Shown here: positions 7,510 through 16,039 of the stretch, piece by piece
Numbering within the stretch: the stretch's first letter is position 1
Layout: every line of letters starts with the position of its first letter
Assembly (NCBI GenBank): GCA_946478765.1
Contig: CAMLDH010000058.1
Location: forward strand, 1 to 16,066
Origin: an uncultured Oxalobacteraceae bacterium
Lineage (GTDB): Bacteria > Pseudomonadota > Gammaproteobacteria > Burkholderiales > Burkholderiaceae
Direction of reading: 5' to 3'
Length of the DNA: 16,066 nucleotides
Program-made: the position numbers and the translations under genes
The notes under the pieces: generated by a model
Told to the model about the DNA's origin: nothing
The model's database searches: none
What the model saw: only the letters and a program-made list of their open reading frames with translations

Positions 7510-8469
7510 TTAATTTCCCGCCAAAATGCTCATGACCGCCATGCGCACCGCAATGCCGAATGTCACCTGCGGCAGAATCACCGCTTGCGCACCGTCGGCC
7601 ACCGCCGATTCGATTTCGACGCCGCGATTCATCGGCCCCGGATGCATCACGATCGCATCCGGATTGGCCAGCGCCAGGCGTTCCGTGGTCAAACCGTAGC
7701 TCTTGAAAAACTCTTGCGCGGAAGGCAGCAGCGCGCCGCTCATGCGCTCATTCTGCAGACGCAGCATGATGATGACATCGACGCCTTTCAACCCTTCGTT
7801 GATGTCGGTAAACACGCGCACCCCCATTTGCTCCAGACCGCTCGGCAGCAAGGTACGCGGGCCGATCGCGCGCACTTCCGGCACCCCCAGCGTGGTCAAT
7901 GCGTGGATATCGGAGCGCGCGACCCGGCTGTGCAGAATGTCGCCGACGATGGCGACGGTCAGCTGGGTGAAATCCTTTTTGTAGTGCCGGATCGTGTACA
8001 TGTCCAGCAAACCCTGCGTCGGATGCGCGTGGCGGCCATCGCCGGCATTGACCACGTGCACATGCGGCTGGTTGGTGTCGATCAGATGTTTGGCGATCAG
8101 GTAAGGCGCGCCGGATTGCGAATGGCGCACCACGAACATGTCGGCATGCATTGCGGACAGGTTGTCGATCGTGTCGAGCAGCGATTCGCCCTTGCTGGCG
8201 CTGGACGCGGAAATATTCAGGTTGATCACGTCGGCCGACAGGCGCTTGGATGCGATTTCAAACGTGGTGCGAGTGCGCGTCGAATTTTCGAAAAACAAAT
8301 TGAACACGCTCTTGCCGCGCATCAGCGGCACCTTCTTGACGTCACGATCGCTGATGCCGACAAACGACGAGGCCGTGTCGAGGATGTGCGTGACGATGTC
8401 CTTGGGCAGACCTTCGATTGTCAGCAGGTGCTGCAGTTCGCCGTTTTTATTGAGTTGCGGATTAAGCAT
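7510..8469 (-). CDS. pyrB: Aspartate carbamoyltransferase, catalytic subunit
   Basis: PyrB joins carbamoyl phosphate and L-aspartate to form N-carbamoyl-L-aspartate, the first committed step of pyrimidine synthesis, in the cytoplasm. The 319-residue length is typical. The carbamoyl-phosphate loop is [13 protein letters not shown] (59-71, STRTRT 63-68). HAHPTQ (147-152) and [12 protein letters not shown] (275-286) are the other conserved substrate-site motifs. No PyrI-type regulatory subunit is encoded nearby; with pyrX downstream, the enzyme is probably a class A complex of PyrB and an inactive dihydroorotase. Its ATG lies inside the end of pyrR (8-bp overlap, ATGCTTAA), and no strong Shine-Dalgarno precedes it, so translation is probably coupled to pyrR. 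Confidence 0.97.
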   Translation of the reverse strand: MLNPQLNKNGELQHLLTIEGLPKDIVTHILDTASSFVGISDRDVKKVPLMRGKSVFNLFFENSTRTRTTFEIASKRLSADVINLNISASSASKGESLLDTIDNLSAMHADMFVVRHSQSGAPYLIAKHLIDTNQPHVHVVNAGDGRHAHPTQGLLDMYTIRHYKKDFTQLTVAIVGDILHSRVARSDIHALTTLGVPEVRAIGPRTLLPSGLEQMGVRVFTDINEGLKGVDVIIMLRLQNERMSGALLPSAQEFFKSYGLTTERLALANPDAIVMHPGPMNRGVEIESAVADGAQAVILPQVTFGIAVRMAVMSILAGN

Positions 8470-8974
8470 GGTCTACCGTCAGGGAAAAGCGGCCGTCGGC
8501 GGCACGCTGCAGCACCAGCTGCTGATGTTCGGAAAGCGTGATCGTGTCGGCCACGAAGTCTGCCGCAATCGGCAGTTCGCGCCCGCCGCGGTCGACCAGC
8601 GCCGCCAGCATGATGCATGCCGGACGCCCGTAGTCGAACAGTTCATTGATTGCCGCACGCGTGGTGCGTCCGGTGTACAGAACATCGTCGACCAGCAGTA
8701 TCGTCGCGCCATCGACGTCAAATGGAATCTGGGTCGGCTTCACGTCGGCATGCAAGCCTTTTGCGGCGTAATCGTCGCGGTAGAACGACACGTCGATAAA
8801 GCCGAGACGTTCCTTCAATTGCAGCTCCGTCGCCAAGCGTTCGGCCAGCCATGCACCGCCGGAATGAATGCCGACGATGGCGACATTATCGGCCTGCGCC
8901 AGGCCGGCTTTGACTTGTTGTGCCAGCGCTTGATACAGCGCTTCGGCATCCAGTTTAGAGGTTGGTGTATTCAT
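8462..8974 (-). CDS. pyrR: PyrR, uracil phosphoribosyltransferase / pyrimidine regulator
   Basis: A 170-residue PRTase-fold protein. PyrR homologues make UMP from uracil and PRPP, and in Gram-positive bacteria they also bind pyr mRNA to cause attenuation. The PRPP-binding signature [13 protein letters not shown] is at 92-104; GIHSGG (35-40) and SFYRDD (63-68) are also typical of PyrR. ATG 8974 was chosen because it begins at a normal N-terminus; the frame continues to ATG 9013, but those 13 extra residues lie wholly within ruvX. It overlaps ruvX by 20 bp and pyrB by 8 bp. Because ruvX coding sequence lies directly upstream, there is no untranslated leader here of the kind used for classical PyrR attenuation, so enzyme activity or another mode of control is more likely. 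Confidence 0.95.
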   Translation of the reverse strand: MNTPTSKLDAEALYQALAQQVKAGLAQADNVAIVGIHSGGAWLAERLATELQLKERLGFIDVSFYRDDYAAKGLHADVKPTQIPFDVDGATILLVDDVLYTGRTTRAAINELFDYGRPACIMLAALVDRGGRELPIAADFVADTITLSEHQQLVLQRAADGRFSLTVDHA

Positions 8975-9344
8975 GGAAATATTGTTGCAAAATGATGGCG
9001 GCAGCCTGGGCATCGATCATGTCGCCGCGTTGATGGGGAATCACGGCGGAAGAATAACGTTCATCCACCAATACGGTCGCGACGCCGAAACGACCATGCA
9101 GTTGATTCGCAAAGCGGCGGCAACGTATTGTCATGTCGTGCTCGGCGCCATCCGGATGGCTGGGGAGCCCAACCACGCAGCGCGCCGGTTGCCATTGTTC
9201 CATGAGCGCCGCGATGGCGGCGAATTTTGCATCGTTGGTCGCGGCTGTGATGATCGTAAGCGGCTGCGCCTGTTTTAATAATGTGTTGCCGACTGCGACA
9301 CCGATACGTTTTAGACCAAAGTCGAATCCCAGCAATGTTTCCAC
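8955..9344 (-). CDS. ruvX: RuvX/YqgF, putative Holliday junction resolvase / pre-16S rRNA nuclease
   Basis: A 129-residue RNase H-like protein. YqgF is implicated in maturing the 5' end of 16S rRNA and has been proposed as a Holliday junction resolvase. Visible motifs are FDFGLKRIGVA near residues 7-17 (Asp8 as first acidic ligand), VVGLPSHPDG in the middle, VDERYSSA with the conserved acidic pair, and DAQAAAIILQQYF near the end with the last aspartate. Length is normal. The start codon is GTG (9342-9344), 9 bp after the algH stop and served by AGGG (9352-9355). Its last 20 bp overlap the start of pyrR, a sign of tight translational coupling. Confidence 0.95.
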   Translation of the reverse strand: METLLGFDFGLKRIGVAVGNTLLKQAQPLTIITAATNDAKFAAIAALMEQWQPARCVVGLPSHPDGAEHDMTIRCRRFANQLHGRFGVATVLVDERYSSAVIPHQRGDMIDAQAAAIILQQYFHEYTNL

Positions 9345-9351
9345 TAGGCGA

Positions 9352-9355
9352 CCCT
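9352..9355 (-). promoter_or_regulatory. Ribosome binding site of ruvX
   Basis: AGGG on the - strand, 7 bp before the GTG start. It overlaps the algH stop codon (TAG at 9356-9354), so ribosomes ending algH would sit on the ruvX initiation site. It supports the GTG start. Confidence 0.6.
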
Positions 9356-10016
9356 ACGCATGACCCGCCTCGCCGGTGAGCATGGTCGGATCAATCCCCA
9401 GCAACTTCATGGCAGCGACAAAACGCTCTTCAATCGGCAGATCGAAAATGATGGAGGCATCCGCCGGCACCGTCAGCCAGCCGTTCTTGGCAATTTCCTG
9501 CTCGAGTTGTCCTGCGCTCCAGCCCGAACATCCGAGGCTGACCAGAATGCGTTGCGGCCCCAAGCCAGACGCCACTGCTTCCAGCACATCCTTGGACGTC
9601 GTCAATGCCACTTCGTCGGTCACTTGCATCATGGAAGAAAATTGCTCGAACGGCGAATGCAGCACGAAGCCTCGCTCCACCTGCACCGGACCGCCGAACA
9701 TGACCGGTTTCTTATCGATCGGCGCGCGGTTCGGCGTTATTTCGAGCGTCAGATCGATGCGCTCGAACAAAACGTCCATCGTCATGTCCGTCGGCTTGTT
9801 GATGATGACACCCAGCGCGCCGCTGGCATTGTGTTCACACAGATAGATCACGGCGCCGCCAAACACGGGATCGAGCATGGATGGCATGGCAATCAGAAAA
9901 TGATTCGCCAGATTCAGCTCGAGCGAGTTGTCGTCGGGTGATTTGGAAAAATCGGGCTTATCCTGGGAAACACCAGGGCCGAAGGGAGATTTGCGAGTCT
10001 TGCTTTGCTTCACCAT
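9354..10016 (-). CDS. algH: YqgE/AlgH family protein (UPF0301)
   Basis: A 220-residue member of the YqgE/AlgH family, named for an effect on alginate production in Pseudomonas; the biochemical function is not established. The family signature begins LANHFLIAMPSM, followed by GGAVIYLCEHN, GALGVIINKP, FGGPVQVERGFVLHS and LGCSGWSAGQLEQEI. The first 30 or so residues (Lys-, Ser- and Pro-rich) precede the conserved domain and look like a flexible extension. ATG 10016 was chosen as the likely start; the frame runs to 10103 but that part has no family similarity. No strong Shine-Dalgarno precedes it. It is the first gene of the operon, directly ahead of ruvX, the usual order in proteobacteria. Confidence 0.93.
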   Translation of the reverse strand: MVKQSKTRKSPFGPGVSQDKPDFSKSPDDNSLELNLANHFLIAMPSMLDPVFGGAVIYLCEHNASGALGVIINKPTDMTMDVLFERIDLTLEITPNRAPIDKKPVMFGGPVQVERGFVLHSPFEQFSSMMQVTDEVALTTSKDVLEAVASGLGPQRILVSLGCSGWSAGQLEQEIAKNGWLTVPADASIIFDLPIEERFVAAMKLLGIDPTMLTGEAGHA

Positions 10017-10032
10017 AACGCATATTTTAACA

Positions 10033-10060
10033 GTTTTACGACGATTCCCGATTCCAGCAA
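10033..10060 (-). promoter_or_regulatory. Weak candidate promoter for the algH-pyr operon
   Basis: On the - strand, TTGCTG (10060-10055) and TAAAAC (10038-10033) are 16 bp apart, just upstream of algH. Both boxes match the sigma-70 consensus only partly. It would give a very short leader of about 10 nt. TAAAAT a few bases downstream is another possible -10. Confidence 0.25.
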
Positions 10061-10071
10061 TCGAAATCGGG
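10047..10071. promoter_or_regulatory. 7-bp dyad (CCCGATT/AATCGGG) upstream of algH
   Basis: CCCGATT at 10047-10053 and AATCGGG at 10065-10071 form a perfect inverted repeat with an 11-bp spacer. A second, inner dyad CGATT (10049-10053)/AATCG (10059-10063) overlaps it. The pair covers the candidate -35 box of the algH-pyr operon, the expected position for a repressor operator. The binding protein is unknown, and chance remains possible. Confidence 0.35.
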
Positions 10072-10125
10072 CACATGCTACGCTTAAATTTGACGGGTAG
10101 CACTTGGCAACCGCATAGGTAGTTT

Positions 10126-10157
10126 GTAGGCGGAAAAAGCGCAGCGCCTTCCGCCCC
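10126..10157. repeat. Hairpin repeat unit between chpA and algH
   Basis: GGCGGAA (10129-10135) pairs with TTCCGCC (10149-10155); inside it GCG (10139-10141) pairs with CGC (10145-10147) around CAG. The form GTAGG(N)GGAAnAAGCGCAGCGCnTTCC resembles a dispersed intergenic repeat that I recall from betaproteobacterial genomes. It lies downstream of the chpA stop, so it may act as a 3' hairpin, but no U run follows on the - strand; a TTTTTT run (10169-10174) lies on the + strand side. Confidence 0.5.
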
Positions 10158-10191
10158 TGCTGCCGCGATTTTTTATTGGATCACAGCGCTT

Positions 10192-13100
10192 TCAGGTGAC
10201 CGAGGTCTCTTTGTCGATAAAGCCGGCAATCGACTTGAGCAGCGCCTCTTCCTGGTAAGGTTTGCCGAGATATTCGTTCACCCCCAGTTCCATCGCATAG
10301 TTGCGGTGTTTGGCCGCGGTGCGCGAAGTAATCATGATGATCGGAATGTGCTTGCTCCGCTCATCGCTGCGCACGTTGCGCGTCAAATCAAAACCATCCA
10401 TGCGCGGCATTTCAATGTCGACCAGCATCACATCCGGCGTCACATCCTGCAAATGCTCCAGCGCATCGACGCCGTCTTTTGCCAGCACGACCTGATAACC
10501 TTCGCGCGCCAGCAAACGCTGTGTCACGCGGCGCACGGTGAGCGAATCATCGACCACCATCACGATATGCTGGGTGCGCAAACCCTGCACCGGTTTGGCG
10601 TGCGATCCTGTCGACTCCGCTGCCGGCATCTCGGCGACCGCACCCAACTGATGCGATGCATCGGATGGCATCATGCGCGGCGCGCGCACATTGTCATGCG
10701 CGGCACGCTGCGCCAGCGGCACCGGATTGAGGATCAGCACGATATCGCCCGAACCCAGCACGGTTGCGCCGGCCACACCGATCATGCGCGCCAGTTGCGG
10801 GCCGATATTCTTGACCACCACCTCGCGGTTGCCCTGCACTTCGTCGACATGGATTGCGACCCGGTCGTTGCCGCTCTTCAAGATCATGATCGGGGAATAG
10901 TGCTGCGCGACCGGCGCGGCCTCGGTGTCACCCAACAGCGTCGACAGGTAGTACATCGGCACCCGCTGTCCTTGCCACATCACTGCACCGTCGTTATACG
11001 CAGCAGCGAGTGGGTTGGTCTTGAGTTGCTGCACTTGCTCGACCAGTACAGAGGGCACTGCAAAAACCTTGCCGCCGGTCGACAGCAGCACGACCTGCGT
11101 GACCGCCAGCGTCAACGGCAGGTGGATCGTGAATTGCGCGCCTTTGCCCGGTTCAGACACGATCGCAACCCGGCCGCCGAGTGCGGCGGCTTCGGCACGC
11201 ACCACGTCCATCCCGATGCCGCGCCCGGCCAGTTCGGTCACTTCTTCTGCGGTCGAAAAGCCGGGGTGGAAAATCAGGTCGGTCACTTCGGCGTCGGACA
11301 GTTCGCTGTCGTCGGTCAGCAAGCCGGTCGTCTTCGCCTTGTTGCGAATACTGGTCAGGTTCAGGCCTTGGCCGTCATCCGAGAACTGGATCACGACTTC
11401 ATTGCCTTCCTGGCGGATTTCAACCAGCAATTCGCCAACTTCATTTTTCCCCGCCGCCTGGCGCGCCTCCCTGGATTCGATGCCGTGCACGATCGCGTTG
11501 CGTAACAGGTGCTCGAACGGGCCGGCCATTTTTTCCAGCACGCCGCGATCGATCTCCACTGCGCTGCCGCGAATATCGAGGTTGACGCGCTTGCTGACTT
11601 CCTTGGACGCCTGACGTATGACGCGGTACAGGCGTTCCGAGATGCTGGCAAACTGCACCATGCGCACGCGCATCAAGTCCTGCTGCAATTCGCGGGTCAG
11701 GCGCGCTTGCATTGTCAGGTCCGTGGTGGCGCTGTCAACCGTACGCGTCAAGTTCTGCTGCACCGAACCGACGTCGTTGACACTCTCGGCCATCATGCGC
11801 GTGAGCTCCTGCAAACGCGTGAAGCGGTCGAATTCCAGCGGATCGAATTCGCGATCGGCTGAGTGCGCCATGCGGGAGGTAATTTGCGATTCGGCCTGCA
11901 TTTCGATTTCGCGCAACTGATCGCGCAGGCGCGCAACGTTCTCATTCAATTCCAACAGCGAAAACCGTAATGTCCCCACTTCGGTTTCGAGCTTGGAACG
12001 CGAGATCGACACTTCACCGGCCTGGTTCACCAGACGGTCCAGAATATCGGCGCGCACACGCACCAAAGGCGCCGGCGCAGTGGAGGTGGGCGCTGCCACC
12101 GCGCTGCGCGCAGCCGGCGCCGGCACGGCAAAACTCGCGGTTTGCATCGGCATCAGCGAGGGCAACTCGACGAGCTGATGCGGCGCCGGTCCAGCGCTTC
12201 CATCCATGGCGGCCGGTGCGGGCTTCGGTTCTTCACCGGCAATTGCGACTGGCGAGAGCGGCTGGCCAGCGGCGGGATTGTGCAATTGCTCAAACATGTG
12301 CAAGCCGTGATCATGACGGGCCAGCAAATCTTCGAGCACTTGAGGAGACGGCCTGCCTGCACGCATGATGTGCTCGATGTGCGTCTCCATCTCATGCATA
12401 TGCTGACCGAGCCCCATCGCGCCCGCCATTCGCGCACTGCCTTTAATGGTATGCAAAAAACGCAGCAAGGATTGCGGGAGGCTGCCATCGTCAGGTTGTT
12501 GCTGCCAGGTGCGCAAGGCTTGTCCCATCTGCGGCAACATGTCGCGCCCCTCTTCCAGGAACACCGGCATCAAATCCGCATCCAACTCATCCTTGAGCAT
12601 CATTGCCGGGTCGGCGGCGGCATCATTTTGATCCGCAAACACCGGTTCTGCGAAAGACGTGGCAATGGCGGGATTAGACGATCCGATCAGTTCTTCGGCA
12701 GGCGCCGGCCCAACCGCTTGCATTGCATCGGCGGCGCTGTCCGCCGACGTTTCATTGAGCAGCGGCGCATTCGGCACGGCAAAAAAATCGTCGGATTTAG
12801 TTGTAGAACGCGTGTCGATCTCTTGCTGCAAGCGCTCCAGCATCTCGACCTGGAGCAGCTCGCGATCCGGCATTTCTCCGCGCGCAAATATCTGCAACAT
12901 GAAACGAATGCGCTGGATCCCGTGTTCCAGCGTGTCGTAATCGGAAGGTCCAAGTTTTATCGGTTGGCGCGCCAGGTACTGCAATACCATTTCGAGCGCA
13001 TGCGCGACTTCCTGTACCGGCTTGAAGCCCACCGTAGCGGAGCTGCCGGCGAGCGAGTGCGCCGCATGGACCGCCAGGATATTGACATGGCGATCCGGTT

Positions 13101-16002
13101 CGTGGCGCCACTCGCCGATATCCTGTGACAGCAGGCGGACCAATTCATCGGTTTCGGCCAAATAGATATTGTGCAGCGGAACGCTGATCTGCAAATCGCC
13201 AATGTGCTTGACGCTGTCGTCGCGCTTGACCTCGGGCGCGACCATGCCGGGGAATTCAATGACGTCGGCAATCATCGCTACCGGTGGCGACACAGGCTGC
13301 GCAACTGCCTGCGCGGTGCCCGCATCGGCATCGCGCAACGCTGCGAAATCGGCATCCGACGGCAGGACTTCTTCCGCCTGCGCCAGCGGAATTGCTTCCG
13401 CATTGGCGGCTGTGGCCAGCGGCGCCGCACCCTGGTTCCGCATGGCCGGCAGCGCGCTGCGATCGTCAAACGAAAACGCACCGCCCAGCGTCACCCGCTG
13501 CGCAGCTTGCACCAGCGCGCCGGCGCTCCGATCCGATCTGCCATGCGCTTGCAAATCTTCGACCCAGGCCGCCAGTATCTCTGCCGTCTTGTCCAGCAAC
13601 GCGTAGAGATCGGCATCGCCGGCCCGTGTTTCCGATAAGCGCACATTGAGAACCTGCTCAATTGCCCATGCTGCTTCACCGAAGGTAGTCAACCCGACCA
13701 TCCGTCCACTCCCCTTGAGGGTGTGGAACGAGCGGCGCAGTGTCGTCAAATGATCCTGGTTGTGGGGCTCGTTGCGCGACTGCGGTACGGTCTCGCGAAC
13801 ACAGGCCAGTACTTCTTCCGCTTCCGACAGGAAAATTTCGAGCAATTCGGCGTCAATGGCCTCGTCCGTGGCAAGGGTGTCCGGCGCAACGATCGTCTCG
13901 ATTGGCGCATGAACAGGTGCGGTTGCGCTGATGATGTCGGCCAGCGAATCTTCCGATGCAACGAAACCGGGGCTCTCCAATATGGCGATCGCCGCCTGCG
14001 CACGATCATTGGCTTCCGGATTGTCAACCAAGGTGGCATCGCGCCGAACTTGTTCGAGGGATTCTTTCAGTTGTTCGTGCAATACCGCATTGTTCGGTTC
14101 GGCCGAAAGAGACGCGGCCAGTTCTGCGGATTGTTGTTGATGAAATGCGAGTTCGGCCTCCACAGTGGGCAAGACTTCAGGCTCGCGAAGACGTTCGGCT
14201 GCATCCGTATTTTCAGATGCTGGCGCAGGGCTGGCGAGGTCAAGTTCGACATCCAGCATCCCTTCGGGGACTGCATTTTTTTCAATCAGCTTCGCGTGAA
14301 ATACACCTTGCGCGTCATCGAATGAAAAGCGCTTCTTGGCGCCGTCGGACTGAAGTTGCAGCGTTTCGATGAAGAAGCTCAAGGCGCCGACGTTTTGTGC
14401 GACATGCTGGAATTCATGCAGATCGGGGGTGGTTTCTGCCTTGATGAATCGGCGCACCGCTGCTTGCGTATGCTGTATCGCACGCATTGCATCGTCTTGA
14501 TCCAGGATCGCCAACGCGCCCTCAATCTGGTGCAACATCGCATCGATCTGCGTCAATGCCGCACGCTGCGATGGATCGCGGAAATATTCATCCAGCATTT
14601 TCTCGACTTGCCGCAAACTTGACTGCATTTCGGTTGCAAGCACCGCCATGGTCTGGCGCTGCTGCGCACGCCTTGACATATCGTCCAGCCATTGCGCAGC
14701 CTCGGCCGGCTGTTCGCCCGACACGATCGACAGCAGGCGTGCCGTCATTGCATCGGCATGCTCAGCGAAGTTATCCGATAACTGCGCAATATTATTCAGC
14801 GCATTTTCGACGAATAGCAGACTGGTCGCCATTTCAAGACCGAGACTGTCGCCCGGACTGGCATGCGCGGCATGGCGCGCAATGCCATTGAGTTCTCGCA
14901 AAAGCTTGGAAAGAGGCGCCGAGCTCAGCTTGATGCAAACCTCGGCCAAGCTGTTCATTTCATTTTCAAACGCTTCTGCACTATCGGCATCGCCACCCGC
15001 AATGCGGTTCCAGATGTTTTTCGCGTGCGATAGCCGTTCCTTGGCAGTAATCAACGCATCGACATCGACTTGACCGTAACGCTTTTTTTCATAGTCGGCC
15101 GGGACCAAGCCGTCGAGCTGATAGACGCGACGGATTTGCAGCACCTGAACTGAAGGATTTTCTACGCGTGCAATGAAAAACAGCGCATCGCGCAATAATC
15201 TTTCTGCAATACTGGAAGAGCCTTCACTCAAGCGCCGGATTTGCAAATTGATGCGCGCAAAAAGTTGCTTGATGTAGAGTTCATTGCGAATTTGACCGGA
15301 CGCAACCGCATCCGAAAAGCCTTGCATCACCCACCAGAATCCGCGCGATTGCTGATTATTCTGTGCGCGCGCGACCTCGCCGATGATGTCGCGCATGGCT
15401 GCGGCATTTGCCGCTTCCGTCGCGCCGCCGGCGTTTATCAGGAAAGGCAGCAACGCTCGTTCAAAGCGCTTGCGCAGGCTGACGTAATCGGTAGCGCCGC
15501 TGTGCGGCTGGGCCGGCAGTTGCAGCTTGATCGCCAGATTCGGGAAGAACAGATCGGCCGGATGAATCCGTTCGGCGCCGCGCACTTCCAGCAATGACCG
15601 GTAGTACGGAAACAAGCGCACCGGCTGATGGGCTGCGCCCGACAATAATTCCTCCAGATATTCGACCAGCGCCTGGTACGCATTTTCAATCGCATGGGCA
15701 ATATCCTCGGTCAAGCGCAACTGGCCCGACTCAATGCGATCCAGCAAGTCTTCGACGGTTTCAGTGATGATCGCAATCCCATCGACATCAACGATTTGCA
15801 AGGCGCCGTGCGCTTGATGCAAATAGGTCTTGGCGTGGTGCAGTGCAGTGGATCGGGTTTCGGCGTCTTGCGCAACAGCTTCCAGCAGCGCGGTCCTGGA
15901 ACGAGTGAGCGCTTCACGAATTTCACCGATCACCCACGATAACGGCCCGGTATCGAAGTTGTCCTGGATGCTTTGCGGCGATGAGGAAGAAGGGGTAGTC
16001 AT
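10192..16002 (-). CDS. chpA: ChpA/PilL-type CheA hybrid histidine kinase with multiple Hpt sites
   Basis: A 1936-residue cytoplasmic kinase expected to run the Pil-Chp system for type IV pilus twitching. The first part (about 1-460) resembles the FimL-like N-terminus of ChpA. HxxxG-type Hpt sites occur at His62 (HQAHG), His491 (HQIEG), His760 (HTLKG), His982 (HSLAG) and His1184 (HTIKG); only His760 and His1184 have the full HxxKG form. An Ala/Pro linker (1245-1312) leads to the dimerisation helices (1314-1460), the ATPase (N box HLLRNAIVHGIE from 1498, DDGQGL 1542-1547, GRGIGMDVV 1593-1601), a CheW domain (about 1632-1765) and a C-terminal receiver (Asp1818/1819, phospho-acceptor Asp1862, Thr1892, Lys1914). 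ATG 16002 has GAGG 5 bp upstream. The frame continues to 16056 without better signals. Pseudomonas ChpA is longer, about 2470 residues with more transfer domains. The rest of the pil-chp cluster is probably upstream, outside the window. Confidence 0.93.
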   Translation of the reverse strand: MTTPSSSSPQSIQDNFDTGPLSWVIGEIREALTRSRTALLEAVAQDAETRSTALHHAKTYLHQAHGALQIVDVDGIAIITETVEDLLDRIESGQLRLTEDIAHAIENAYQALVEYLEELLSGAAHQPVRLFPYYRSLLEVRGAERIHPADLFFPNLAIKLQLPAQPHSGATDYVSLRKRFERALLPFLINAGGATEAANAAAMRDIIGEVARAQNNQQSRGFWWVMQGFSDAVASGQIRNELYIKQLFARINLQIRRLSEGSSSIAERLLRDALFFIARVENPSVQVLQIRRVYQLDGLVPADYEKKRYGQVDVDALITAKERLSHAKNIWNRIAGGDADSAEAFENEMNSLAEVCIKLSSAPLSKLLRELNGIARHAAHASPGDSLGLEMATSLLFVENALNNIAQLSDNFAEHADAMTARLLSIVSGEQPAEAAQWLDDMSRRAQQRQTMAVLATEMQSSLRQVEKMLDEYFRDPSQRAALTQIDAMLHQIEGALAILDQDDAMRAIQHTQAAVRRFIKAETTPDLHEFQHVAQNVGALSFFIETLQLQSDGAKKRFSFDDAQGVFHAKLIEKNAVPEGMLDVELDLASPAPASENTDAAERLREPEVLPTVEAELAFHQQQSAELAASLSAEPNNAVLHEQLKESLEQVRRDATLVDNPEANDRAQAAIAILESPGFVASEDSLADIISATAPVHAPIETIVAPDTLATDEAIDAELLEIFLSEAEEVLACVRETVPQSRNEPHNQDHLTTLRRSFHTLKGSGRMVGLTTFGEAAWAIEQVLNVRLSETRAGDADLYALLDKTAEILAAWVEDLQAHGRSDRSAGALVQAAQRVTLGGAFSFDDRSALPAMRNQGAAPLATAANAEAIPLAQAEEVLPSDADFAALRDADAGTAQAVAQPVSPPVAMIADVIEFPGMVAPEVKRDDSVKHIGDLQISVPLHNIYLAETDELVRLLSQDIGEWRHEPDRHVNILAVHAAHSLAGSSATVGFKPVQEVAHALEMVLQYLARQPIKLGPSDYDTLEHGIQRIRFMLQIFARGEMPDRELLQVEMLERLQQEIDTRSTTKSDDFFAVPNAPLLNETSADSAADAMQAVGPAPAEELIGSSNPAIATSFAEPVFADQNDAAADPAMMLKDELDADLMPVFLEEGRDMLPQMGQALRTWQQQPDDGSLPQSLLRFLHTIKGSARMAGAMGLGQHMHEMETHIEHIMRAGRPSPQVLEDLLARHDHGLHMFEQLHNPAAGQPLSPVAIAGEEPKPAPAAMDGSAGPAPHQLVELPSLMPMQTASFAVPAPAARSAVAAPTSTAPAPLVRVRADILDRLVNQAGEVSISRSKLETEVGTLRFSLLELNENVARLRDQLREIEMQAESQITSRMAHSADREFDPLEFDRFTRLQELTRMMAESVNDVGSVQQNLTRTVDSATTDLTMQARLTRELQQDLMRVRMVQFASISERLYRVIRQASKEVSKRVNLDIRGSAVEIDRGVLEKMAGPFEHLLRNAIVHGIESREARQAAGKNEVGELLVEIRQEGNEVVIQFSDDGQGLNLTSIRNKAKTTGLLTDDSELSDAEVTDLIFHPGFSTAEEVTELAGRGIGMDVVRAEAAALGGRVAIVSEPGKGAQFTIHLPLTLAVTQVVLLSTGGKVFAVPSVLVEQVQQLKTNPLAAAYNDGAVMWQGQRVPMYYLSTLLGDTEAAPVAQHYSPIMILKSGNDRVAIHVDEVQGNREVVVKNIGPQLARMIGVAGATVLGSGDIVLILNPVPLAQRAAHDNVRAPRMMPSDASHQLGAVAEMPAAESTGSHAKPVQGLRTQHIVMVVDDSLTVRRVTQRLLAREGYQVVLAKDGVDALEHLQDVTPDVMLVDIEMPRMDGFDLTRNVRSDERSKHIPIIMITSRTAAKHRNYAMELGVNEYLGKPYQEEALLKSIAGFIDKETSVT

Positions 16003-16007
16003 GACTG

Positions 16008-16011
16008 CCTC
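16008..16011 (-). promoter_or_regulatory. Ribosome binding site of chpA
   Basis: GAGG on the - strand, 5 bp before the ATG at 16002. It decides for this start over the in-frame ATG pair at 16053 and 16056, which have no such site. Confidence 0.6.
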
Positions 16012-16039
16012 GCGGAGTTCAGACGATGACAAGCCGCGT

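Noticed and set aside
7585..8541. 318-codon + strand frame opposite pyrB and pyrR
   Set aside because: The - strand carries unmistakable PyrB and PyrR motifs; this frame is His/Arg/Gln-rich shadow sequence.
8955..9344. Non-standard RuvX motifs (GLPSHPDG, DERYSS)
   Set aside because: From memory these variants are ordinary in Burkholderiales YqgF proteins, and the acidic residues remain.
10306..11505. 399-codon + strand frame opposite the chpA 3' half (also 12142-13128)
   Set aside because: Opposite the ATPase, CheW and receiver domains of ChpA; no recognisable motifs and shadow composition.
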